A stretch of 64,000 bases of DNA from JACOTK01 sp963743945 (lineage in GTDB: Bacteria; Actinomycetota; Acidimicrobiia; Acidimicrobiales; CADCSY01): contig CAVURO010000004.1 of NCBI GenBank assembly GCA_963743945.1, positions 1 to 64,000 of the forward strand, given 5' to 3'. Below are positions 7,874 through 15,471 of this stretch, one piece after another. Below the pieces are notes generated by a model. That model saw nothing but the letters and a program-made list of their open reading frames with translations, had not been told where the DNA came from and made no database searches. The position numbers were made by a program, and so were the translations under genes. Each line of letters begins with the position of its first letter. Within the stretch, counting starts at the first letter, position 1.

Positions 7874-8827
7874 TCAGCTGACCGGAGGTGCGTCGAACAC
7901 CTCCGCCAAGCCCTCGGGCGCTCGTTGGAAGCTGCGCTTTGCCAACACGATGAGCACCACCAGGGTCATGACGTAGGGCAGGGCGTCGAGGACGAACTGG
8001 TTGACCCCGACGTTTCGCACCTGCAGCTCGGGCCCCAACGCCAGGGCCGCTCCGAACAGATAGGCGCCGCCCATCGCCCACAACGGATGCCACGATGCGA
8101 AGATGACCAGGGCAACCGCGATGAACCCTCGACCCTGGGTCATGTTCTCGAACCACGTCAGTGCCACGGCGGTCGAGAGTTGCGCGCCGCCGATGCCGGC
8201 GAGCAGGCCGCCCAGTCCAACGGCGATGTAACGGGTCTTCTCGGGCGAGTAGCCGTACGAGGAGAGCACCGGCGCCCGCTCGCCGGCGCCTCGCAGCAGC
8301 AGACCCCACCGGGTGCGGAACAACAGGAACCAGACCGCCGGCCCCAGTGTGAACGAGAGGTACGTCAGCGGATCGTGGTTGAACAAGATGTCGCCCACGG
8401 CGGGAATCGACGAGAGCCCGGGGATGGCATAGGGCTCGAAGCCGTTGATCTCGCGACTGACATAGGACGCCCCGAAGAGCGAGGTCAGGCCAAGCCCGAG
8501 GAACATGATCACCAGACCGTTGGCGAGCTGGTTGGCCCCCCGGGCGATCACGAGATAGGCATGCAGCAGAGCCAGCGCGCCGCCGACCGCCGCAGCTCCG
8601 AGCACGCCGACCCAAGGATTGCCGGTCTCGGCGGTCACGGCATAGGCGCTCATCGCTCCCGCCAGCATGCAGCCCTCGGTGCCGACGTTGATGACGCCGG
8701 CCCGCTCGGAGATGGTCTCCCCCAGTGCGGCATAGAAGATCGATGTGCCGCTGCGGACGGCGCCGACCAGGACCGACACGATCAGAAGCTGGCCACCGAC
8801 GTCGGTTGCGGCCTGTGCCGCGATCAT
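7874..8827 (-). CDS. ABC transporter permease (BMP/nucleoside type, NupQ-like)
   Basis: A 317-residue polytopic permease with about 8-9 hydrophobic segments. ALGETISERAGVINVGTEGCMLAGA is the EAA-like family signature of branched-chain/ribose-type permeases. It overlaps the preceding permease gene by 4 nt and is followed by the substrate-binding protein gene 81 nt later. It forms the inner-membrane channel with the other permease. Confidence 0.92.
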   Translation of the reverse strand: MIAAQAATDVGGQLLIVSVLVGAVRSGTSIFYAALGETISERAGVINVGTEGCMLAGAMSAYAVTAETGNPWVGVLGAAAVGGALALLHAYLVIARGANQLANGLVIMFLGLGLTSLFGASYVSREINGFEPYAIPGLSSIPAVGDILFNHDPLTYLSFTLGPAVWFLLFRTRWGLLLRGAGERAPVLSSYGYSPEKTRYIAVGLGGLLAGIGGAQLSTAVALTWFENMTQGRGFIAVALVIFASWHPLWAMGGAYLFGAALALGPELQVRNVGVNQFVLDALPYVMTLVVLIVLAKRSFQRAPEGLAEVFDAPPVS

Positions 8828-9912
8828 CGTGACGCTCCCGCAAGACGAGGCTTCTTGCCGAGGACGGCGAAGAGCACGAATGCCATCAGGACGTTGACCG
8901 AGGCCGCGGGAAGACCCGCATCGATCTGCAGGCTGTCGCCTGCGACGGCGATGGCCCCGAGCAGCAGCGCTGCGCCTGCTATTCGTATGGGATGGTGTCC
9001 GGCCAGCCAGCTCGCCAGGAACCCGATGTAGCCGAAGCCGAAGGTCATGCCGGGCCGGAGCTGGCCCTCGACGCCGGCGAAGTGGACGGCCCCTGCGAGC
9101 CCTGCCATCGCTCCGCCGGCGATGAGTCCCGAGAGAAGCAGCTTGGCCACCGGCAGCCCGGCACGTCGAGCCGCCTCACCGTTGCCACCGGCGACCCGAA
9201 GTTGGAACCCCCAACTGGTCGATCGCAGGAGGAGCCAGATGCCAACCGCTGCGGCCATGGCGATGAAGACTCCGAGGTGGATCCGTCCGTCGCTTCCGAA
9301 CGTCGGCAGGCGGGTCTCGTCGGCCAGCGGTTTGCTCGCGAGCTGCCCGAAGCCCGCGCTGTCCTTCCACGGTCCCGAGATCAGGTAGAGCAGCACGTCG
9401 ATGGCGATGTAGTTGAGCAACAGGGTGGAGATGGCCTCGTTGATGCCCGCTCCCACTCTCAACACGCCCGCAAGCGCCGCCCACAGTGCCCCCGCTGCCA
9501 TCGCCCCGATGAGCATCGCCACCATGACCAGCCCCGAGGCCACGTTGCCCTCGAGGCCGAGCGCGATCCCCGCCGCAGCGACACCACCCATGACGATCTG
9601 GCCTTCACCACCGAGATTGACGAGGCCACCTCGTGCGGGAACCGCGACGGCGAGAGCCGCCAGCAGGAACGGAGCCGCCTTGATGAGGACCTCGCTGAGC
9701 GAGGCGGAGTTCATGAGCGTCGAGTCGAACATGTCCCGGTAGGCGACAAGGGGATTGACCCCCTTGACCGCCATGAAGGCGGCGAAGACCGCCAGGGCGC
9801 CGAAGTACGCAACCACCCAGCTCCCGACGCGCCGGGCCAGGTCGTTGCTTGCCTTGGTGGGCGCCTCGGGCACCACCGTGATCTCCTCGGGGGGCGAATC
9901 GAGGACCGTCAT
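8824..9912 (-). CDS. ABC transporter permease (BMP/nucleoside type, NupP-like)
   Basis: A 362-residue membrane protein, about 9-10 hydrophobic segments after a 30-residue cytosolic lead. PARGGLVNLGGEGQIVMGGVAA is the conserved family loop that contacts the ATPase. Overlaps the ATPase stop by 4 nt (start) and the next permease start by 4 nt (stop), so the three membrane components are translationally coupled. Confidence 0.92.
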   Translation of the reverse strand: MTVLDSPPEEITVVPEAPTKASNDLARRVGSWVVAYFGALAVFAAFMAVKGVNPLVAYRDMFDSTLMNSASLSEVLIKAAPFLLAALAVAVPARGGLVNLGGEGQIVMGGVAAAGIALGLEGNVASGLVMVAMLIGAMAAGALWAALAGVLRVGAGINEAISTLLLNYIAIDVLLYLISGPWKDSAGFGQLASKPLADETRLPTFGSDGRIHLGVFIAMAAAVGIWLLLRSTSWGFQLRVAGGNGEAARRAGLPVAKLLLSGLIAGGAMAGLAGAVHFAGVEGQLRPGMTFGFGYIGFLASWLAGHHPIRIAGAALLLGAIAVAGDSLQIDAGLPAASVNVLMAFVLFAVLGKKPRLAGASR

Positions 9913-11462
9913 TCCGAACCTCCGAGCATGAGTTGGCCAATGGCATAGCGATCAACCTCGGCGGGGGTCACCACGCCGGCCAGATGGCCGTTGTGCAACA
10001 CCGCGATCTGATCCGACAGCTCCATGAGCTCGTCGAGGTCCTCCGAGATGAACAGAACCCCCGCTCCCGCCTCGCGCTGGGCGAGAAGGAGCTCCTGGGT
10101 GCGTCTGGTCGTCGCCACGTCCAGACCACGACTCGGATAGGCCGCCACCAGCAAGGTGCAATCGACCCCGAAGGCCCGGGTCAGCATGACCCGCTGCACG
10201 TTGCCACCGGAGAGATCCGCCACTGTTCGGTCGTGGGCGACCATGCGCAGCCCGATCTGTTGGTCCAGCTCTGCGACCAGTTCGCGTGCCCGGGCCCAGT
10301 CGATGCCCAAGCCCTTGCGCAACGACGCCAGATTGCTCAACGCGAGATGCTCGGTGACGTCGAGACCGGGAACGACCGCGTCGCTGATGGGGTCCTCGGG
10401 GATGCCCACGGCGCCGAGGCCGATGGCGGCGCCCGGGTCGCACTTGGCCATCTCGACCGCAGCGATGTGGATGTCGCCGGTGTGCAGCGGTCGAAGGCCC
10501 AGCACCGCCTCGTAGAGCTCACGCTGGCCACTGCCCGCGACCCCCGCAACGCCCATGACCTCGCCGGCCCTGACCTCGAGGTGGATGTCATGCAACGCCG
10601 TGTTGCCCCCGTCGCCACGCACGTGCACGCCCGTGACTCGCAGGGCCGCTGGTCGATCGGCCGGCGGGTCGGAGCGATCGATCGGCAGCGGCGGCACGTC
10701 GCGTCCGACCATGGCGCTGATGAGCTCACGATCATCGACCGTGGAGGGGTCGATGCCGCTGCCGACCATGCGCCCCGCCCGCAGGATCGACAGTCGATCG
10801 GCGATGGCACGGGTCTCGTGAAGCTTGTGGGTGATGATGACCACCGCCAGGCCCTTTGCCCGCAGGCTGCGAATCGCCGTGAAGAGACCGTCGACCTCCT
10901 GGGGGGCGAGCACACTGGTGGGCTCGTCGAGGATCACCAGCCGGGCGCCGCTCATGAGGACCTTGAGGATCTCGACCCGCTGACGTTCACCGATCGAGAG
11001 GTGGTGCACCAGGGCCTTGGGGTCGACCGAGAACCCGAGCTCGGCGCCGGCTTCGAGGATCTGGCGCTCGACGGCCTGACGACGGTACCGGAACCCACCA
11101 CCGGGCAGCGACAGTGCGATGTTCTCGGCGACGGTGAAGGCTGGTATGAGCCGCAGGTCCTGAAAGACCATGCCGATGCCGAGCGCACGCGCATCGGCAG
11201 GCGAGTCCAGGCTGTGCACGACCCCGTCGACCAGGATCTCACCGGCATCGGGTTGGTAGACCCCGTAGAGCAACTTCATCAGGGTGCTCTTGCCCGCGCC
11301 GTTCTCTCCCAGCAGCGAGTGCACCTCGCCCGGTCGCACGTCGAAGTCGACGCCGCCGGTTGCCACGAGGTCACCGAAGCGTTTCGTCAGACCCCGCACC
11401 TCGATGATCGAGGGCGACTGGTCGGTCCGCTCCGCCGATGGCTCCAACGTCACAGTGCTCAT
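9909..11462 (-). CDS. ABC transporter ATPase, tandem domains (BMP/nucleoside type)
   Basis: A 517-residue protein with two ABC domains. Domain 1 has LLGENGAGKSTL (Walker A), LSIGERQRVEILK (signature) and LVILDEPTSVL (Walker B). Domain 2 has the degenerate P-loop GVAGSGQREL and the signature LSGGNVQRVMLTRAF, as usual for sugar/nucleoside importers of this class. ATG 11462 is preferred over the GTG at 11477: it overlaps the GntR stop as ATGA and has an AAGGGA site at proper spacing. Confidence 0.93.
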   Translation of the reverse strand: MSTVTLEPSAERTDQSPSIIEVRGLTKRFGDLVATGGVDFDVRPGEVHSLLGENGAGKSTLMKLLYGVYQPDAGEILVDGVVHSLDSPADARALGIGMVFQDLRLIPAFTVAENIALSLPGGGFRYRRQAVERQILEAGAELGFSVDPKALVHHLSIGERQRVEILKVLMSGARLVILDEPTSVLAPQEVDGLFTAIRSLRAKGLAVVIITHKLHETRAIADRLSILRAGRMVGSGIDPSTVDDRELISAMVGRDVPPLPIDRSDPPADRPAALRVTGVHVRGDGGNTALHDIHLEVRAGEVMGVAGVAGSGQRELYEAVLGLRPLHTGDIHIAAVEMAKCDPGAAIGLGAVGIPEDPISDAVVPGLDVTEHLALSNLASLRKGLGIDWARARELVAELDQQIGLRMVAHDRTVADLSGGNVQRVMLTRAFGVDCTLLVAAYPSRGLDVATTRRTQELLLAQREAGAGVLFISEDLDELMELSDQIAVLHNGHLAGVVTPAEVDRYAIGQLMLGGSE

Positions 11463-12214
11463 GGCTGTCCCTTCCACTCCGGTGATCCCTCGGGCCGTTC
11501 GCCGGCGATCATGCGGGCCAGCGCGAGTGCAGCTCGCTCCTCGACGACCGCCATCGACTCCCCCAGGTGCGCGAGCAACGCCGCAGCCGCGTGATCGACC
11601 TCACCGCTCTGCAGCGAGGTCACGATGCCCAGGTGCTGGGTGATCGTCGCTGCCACCCGCTCCGCGGTCAGGAAGTCGTGCATGCGCACCACCCGAATGC
11701 GCTCGTTGACCCCGGCGAGGGCCTCGACGATCACCCGGTTTCCGGCGGCGCTCACCAAGCCGAGATGGAACTCCTCGTCGACCAACACGAACTCGGGCGA
11801 AGGCGCAGGCGGGTCGAGCGCGAGCACCGACCACTCCTCGATGAGACGCTCGATGACGGCCTGGTCATGGCGCACCCCCAGCCGTTGGGGGCGAAACATC
11901 GCCTCACGCTCGAGGGCGATGCGCATCTCGTAGAGCTCGTGGATCTCCCCGAGGTCGGGGATGCTCGGGCGGTAGCCGCCCTCGGGATGACGATCGACCA
12001 GGCCCTCGTGACGCAGGCGGCTCAGCGCCTCGCGAATCGGCGTGCGGGACACCCCAACCAGCGTGGCCAGGCGTTCCTCACCCAAACGCTCCATCACCGG
12101 AAACTCACCCATCAACAGGCGTCGCTTCAGGTCGCCGTAGGCCCGATCTGCTCGCGACTGCCCAGGGGCCTCCCGATGGTCTGCCGTGGACAGCGCTGTA
12201 TACACGCAGCTCAA
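11459..12214 (-). CDS. GntR-family regulator, FadR/FCD type
   Basis: A 251-residue regulator. Winged helix at about residues 20-90 (RAYGDLKRRLLMGEF, LATLVGVSRTPIREALSRLRHEGLV), then an FCD ligand domain (LYEMRIALEREAMFRP, DEEFHLGLVSAAGNRVIVEAL) with His residues that often bind metal or a carboxylate effector. It heads the ureide operon and is coupled to the ATPase gene, so it is the likely ligand-sensing repressor of this operon. The stretch of about 20 residues before the HTH is unusual, and GTG/ATG starts further in are possible. Confidence 0.9.
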   Translation of the reverse strand: MSCVYTALSTADHREAPGQSRADRAYGDLKRRLLMGEFPVMERLGEERLATLVGVSRTPIREALSRLRHEGLVDRHPEGGYRPSIPDLGEIHELYEMRIALEREAMFRPQRLGVRHDQAVIERLIEEWSVLALDPPAPSPEFVLVDEEFHLGLVSAAGNRVIVEALAGVNERIRVVRMHDFLTAERVAATITQHLGIVTSLQSGEVDHAAAALLAHLGESMAVVEERAALALARMIAGERPEGSPEWKGQP

Positions 12215-12395
12215 GATAGGTATTTGGAACGTCTGGAGGATTTCCCCCCTGTATCGGCTCGGTCAGCAGATCATGACACTTTTCTGACTGCGCCGAGGCT
12301 AAATTTCGCTCTTCGCCGTTTCATCGCTTCGATCAGTGGCTGACCAAACCCCTGGAACGACCGCAGCAAGGGCTCGAATGACCTCACAGAGGGAA

Positions 12396-12489
12396 CAAAA
12401 AAGGGAAAGAGACTGGCCCGGGGGGGGTGGACCAGCCTCTTCCCTGTATTTCGAGCAAGGAATCGATCGGGGGGGGATCGGTTCCTTGC
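12396..12489 (-). promoter_or_regulatory. Two tandem hairpins with U tract: candidate leader attenuator
   Basis: The 350-bp gap between the divergent GntR and LysR genes has no gene but holds two strong hairpins. Hairpin 1 pairs 12455-12468 with 12476-12489 (14 bp, one G-T wobble). Hairpin 2 pairs 12403-12416 with 12432-12444. Both loops are homopolymeric G on the plus strand. Read on the minus strand, hairpin 2 is followed at once by a T tract (12397-12402) and thus looks like an intrinsic terminator in the leader of the GntR-importer operon. The rest of the gap (12215-12395, 12490-12564) shows nothing else I can name. Confidence 0.5.
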
Positions 12490-12564
12490 TTCGTGTCATC
12501 ATCATGACCGACCTCGGGTGATCTGTCCAACAGGTATTAGGAATACTTGTTATCATCCAGAGCG

Positions 12565-13488
12565 ATGGACCTTCGCCAGCTTGCTGCCCTCACAGCCGTC
12601 GCCGACGCGGGAACCTTCTCGGCCGCGGCCGATCTGCTCCACACGGTGCAGTCGAACGTGTCGACACATGTCGCCCGCCTCGAGCGCGAGATGGGCGTCA
12701 CGCTGGTCGACCGCTCGGCGGGCTGTCTGACCGAGGAGGGAAGCCTCGTCGTGAGTCGGGCTCGTCGCGTGCAGGCCGAGCTCGACGCACTCATGGCCGA
12801 TGTCGCCTCGCTTCGCAACGTCGTTGCCGGCCAGGTCCGCATGGGCATCATCGGCACGACCGGACGATGGCTGGTCCTTCCACTCCTGACGACCATGAGC
12901 GAGCTGCATCCCCAGGTGCGCATGTCGGTCCTCGAGGGCAACACGACCGTCCTCCTCCCCCAGTTGCTCGCCGGATCGATCGACCTGGCGGTGGTCAACC
13001 TTCCGGTCACCGACCCCGACGTGGTGGTCAGTCGCCTCTTCGAGGAGGATCTCATCCTGGTGGCCCCGTCCCGTCATCCGTTGGCATCCCGAGAGGCAGT
13101 CACGGTGCAGGATCTCGCCGCGCACGAGTTGTTGCTGCCCCCACAGGGAACCTCCATACGAGTCGAGCTCGACCGCGTGGCCGAGGAGGCAGGAGTCGTG
13201 ATGCGACCCAAGGCCGAGCTCGACGGTCTCCGCCTCCTTGCCTCCCTTGCCTTCGACGGCTTCGGGGCCGCCGTGCTGCCCTCGAGCGCCGCCCCGAGTT
13301 GGCTGAGCGGCAGCTGGACCCGGGTTCCCATCACCGGCATCGGGCGCCGCCGTGTGGGCATGGCCAGACGGCGCCGAGGCTTGCTGTCCGCACCCGCACG
13401 CGCGTTGCAGGAGGTGCTCCATGCCATGGTCACGGAGAGCTCCGGTTCCTACGCCGGCGTCCACCCCTCGCCCACGGCCATCAACTGA
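12565..13488 (+). CDS. LysR-family transcriptional regulator
   Basis: A 307-residue LysR regulator. The HTH (DLRQLAALTAVADAGTFSAAA, then LHTVQSNVSTHVARLEREMG) covers residues 1-60; the periplasmic-binding-like effector domain follows (GQVRMGIIGTTGRWLVLPLL). ATG 12565 is the standard family start. It is transcribed away from the ureide operon and overlaps the next gene as TGATG, so it probably controls the carboxyltransferase gene, perhaps the divergent operon as well. Confidence 0.92.
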   Translation: MDLRQLAALTAVADAGTFSAAADLLHTVQSNVSTHVARLEREMGVTLVDRSAGCLTEEGSLVVSRARRVQAELDALMADVASLRNVVAGQVRMGIIGTTGRWLVLPLLTTMSELHPQVRMSVLEGNTTVLLPQLLAGSIDLAVVNLPVTDPDVVVSRLFEEDLILVAPSRHPLASREAVTVQDLAAHELLLPPQGTSIRVELDRVAEEAGVVMRPKAELDGLRLLASLAFDGFGAAVLPSSAAPSWLSGSWTRVPITGIGRRRVGMARRRRGLLSAPARALQEVLHAMVTESSGSYAGVHPSPTAIN

Positions 13489-14861
13489 TGGCCCTCGCCG
13501 CCCACCCCGCTTCCGGCCGTGGCGCCACCACGCTGCGGTCCCGCTCGAAGGGAACCGTCTCCGCCCAGGTGACCGACCTCGGTGGGTGCACCGTGGTGCA
13601 GGCGCGCATCGATCCGACGGTCCGGCGCGGCGCCCTCGATGAGATCAGCGGCCTCAACCTGGCAGCCGCCGCACGCCTGGCGCTCGACGAACGACTTCCC
13701 CTCGTGGTCGTGATCACCTCGAGTGGCGCCGACGTCAACGACGGCGTGGCTGCGCTGCACGGCTGGGGCACCGCCGCAGCGGCGCTGGCCGCCTGCAGCG
13801 GCGTGGTCCCCACCGTCTTTGTCGTCACCGGCCCCACGGTGAGTGGCCCCTCGCTGCTCCTGGGCCTCGCCGACATCGTCATCTTCACCGAGAAGGCGTC
13901 GGCCTACGTGATGGGACCGGGCTCGGTCGAGTCCTTCACGGGCGAGGTGGTCACGGTGGAGACCCTCGGGGGCGCCGGCGTGCACCGTTCCCACACCGGC
14001 GTTGCCGCCGCGATCGTCCCCGATGAGCTTGCAGGACTCGAGCTGGCCGAGGTGATCCTCTCGTTGTTGCCGGGAAATTGCGACGAGGAACCCCCGTCCT
14101 GGACGAACACGGACCCGATCGGGCGACTCACGCCCGAGGCGGGCGACTGTCTGCCGACCACCGCAACGGGCAGCTACGACATCCGCAAGGTGATCCACGC
14201 GATCGCCGACGATGGCGACCTCGTCGAGCTCTGGGCAGGATGGGCACGCAACATGGTTGTCGGCCTCACCACCATCGGCGGCCGGACGATCGGCGTGCTC
14301 GGCAACCAGCCCATGGCTCTGGCCGGCACGCTCGACATCCCCGCCAGCCAGAAGGGCGCACGATTCGTCGGGTTCTGCGATGCGTTCAACATCCCGCTCG
14401 TGACGCTGGTGGACACACCCGGATTCTTTCCGGGCAAGGATCTCGAATGGCGGGGCATGATCCGCCACGGCGCCCAACTCGTCGGAGCCTACGCCCGGGC
14501 GACGGTCCCTCGGGTGTGCGTGTTGTTGCGCAAGGCCTACGGCGGGGCCTACATCGTGATGGACTCCAAGCGGATGGGCAACGACATCTGCCTCGCCTGG
14601 CCGACGGCCGAGCTTGCCGTCATGGGCGCACGTCAGGCCGTCGAGGTGCTCCACCGACGCGAGACCGCCGAGGTGAAGGCCCGCCGCGAGGCCACCTACG
14701 CCGAGACGCTGCTCAACCCGTGGATCGCGGCGGAACGAGGTCTGATCGACATGGTCATCGAGCCGGCGGAAACCCGCCGCGTCGTGGCCGAGGCACTGGA
14801 GATGCTGACCACGAAGAGAGAGGTCCTCGCTCCGCGCCGCCACGACAATCTGCCGCTGTGA
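13488..14861 (+). CDS. Acyl-CoA carboxylase carboxyltransferase subunit
   Basis: A 457-residue AccD/PccB-type carboxyltransferase with two crotonase-like halves. The second half has GQPMALAGTLDIPASQKGARFVGFCDAF-like and DTPGFFPG motifs, and RKAYGGAYIVMDSK with the oxyanion glycines. It is shorter than PccB (about 510-550) and has no zinc ribbon. The start is the ATG overlapping the LysR stop. No biotin carboxylase or carrier gene is in the window, so the acyl-CoA substrate and partner are unknown. Confidence 0.85.
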   Translation: MALAAHPASGRGATTLRSRSKGTVSAQVTDLGGCTVVQARIDPTVRRGALDEISGLNLAAAARLALDERLPLVVVITSSGADVNDGVAALHGWGTAAAALAACSGVVPTVFVVTGPTVSGPSLLLGLADIVIFTEKASAYVMGPGSVESFTGEVVTVETLGGAGVHRSHTGVAAAIVPDELAGLELAEVILSLLPGNCDEEPPSWTNTDPIGRLTPEAGDCLPTTATGSYDIRKVIHAIADDGDLVELWAGWARNMVVGLTTIGGRTIGVLGNQPMALAGTLDIPASQKGARFVGFCDAFNIPLVTLVDTPGFFPGKDLEWRGMIRHGAQLVGAYARATVPRVCVLLRKAYGGAYIVMDSKRMGNDICLAWPTAELAVMGARQAVEVLHRRETAEVKARREATYAETLLNPWIAAERGLIDMVIEPAETRRVVAEALEMLTTKREVLAPRRHDNLPL

Positions 14862-15277
14862 CGGAAGGCCGCGAGGTGTTGGAGGTCTCCCGATCGCTTC
14901 GCATCCCGCTCAGCGAGATCAGCATTCGGGCGACGACGAGCAGCGGACCGGGCGGCCAGCACGCCAACCGGTCCCAGACCCGCATCGACGTGCGCTTCGA
15001 CGTTGCCGGCTCCTCCTCGCTCGGACCCCGGCAACGAGCGAGGCTGCTGGAGCGACTCGGTCCCGTGGTGCAGGCCGTGGCGGGCGACGAACGCTCGCAG
15101 GCACGCAATCGCCAACTGGCCCTCGATCGTCTGGCGGCCAAGCTCGCCGATGCGCTGAAGGTGGACGCCCCTCGCCGGGCCACCCGCCCCACCCTGGGTT
15201 CGGTGACCCGACGCCTCGACTCCAAGCGCCGGCAGTCGCAGCGCAAACAGCAGCGACGCGCCACCCACGACGATTGA
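14858..15277 (+). CDS. arfB: ArfB/YaeJ-like peptidyl-tRNA hydrolase (GGQ)
   Basis: A 139-residue class-I release-factor domain protein that rescues stalled ribosomes. The GGQ motif is at residues 32-34 (TSSGPGGQHANRSQTRI), and the C terminus is the basic tail (RRLDSKRRQSQRKQQRRA) that enters the mRNA channel. The GTG start overlaps the carboxyltransferase stop as GTGA, so this rescue factor is translated from a metabolic operon. Confidence 0.92.
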   Translation: MTEGREVLEVSRSLRIPLSEISIRATTSSGPGGQHANRSQTRIDVRFDVAGSSSLGPRQRARLLERLGPVVQAVAGDERSQARNRQLALDRLAAKLADALKVDAPRRATRPTLGSVTRRLDSKRRQSQRKQQRRATHDD

Positions 15278-15327
15278 ACGCAGCGAGATGTGATGGCGAG
15301 CTGTGCAGTGTCGTGCGCCGTCGAGTC

Positions 15328-15403
15328 TGGTGGGCCGTACAGGACTTGAACCTGTGACCCCTTGCGTGTCGAGCAAGTGCTCTGCCAACTGAGCTAACGG
15401 CCC
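15328..15403 (-). tRNA. tRNA-Val (anticodon GAC)
   Basis: A full cloverleaf: acceptor GGGCCGT/ACGGCCC, D arm GCTC...GAGC, anticodon stem CTTGC/GCAAG, T arm ACAGG-TTCAAGT-CCTGT, discriminator A and an encoded CCA. The anticodon loop is TCGACAC, giving anticodon GAC. Position 33, almost always U, reads C here. Confidence 0.93.
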
Positions 15404-15471
15404 CTATTCGAAAGACAAAGCTAGCAGCCATGGCCAGGCGAGCACGACCGGCAGACAAAGCCGCGACGACC

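Noticed and set aside
9933..11594. 553-codon plus-strand ORF opposite the ABC ATPase
   Set aside because: His/Asp/Arg-rich composition typical of antisense frames in high-GC DNA.
12396..12489. mini-ykkC (guanidine-II) riboswitch
   Set aside because: There are two hairpins, but the loops are G/C homopolymers, not ACGR.
12867..13487. N-terminal extension of the carboxyltransferase into LysR
   Set aside because: The frame inside lysR has no coding character; the ATG at 13488 couples by TGATG.
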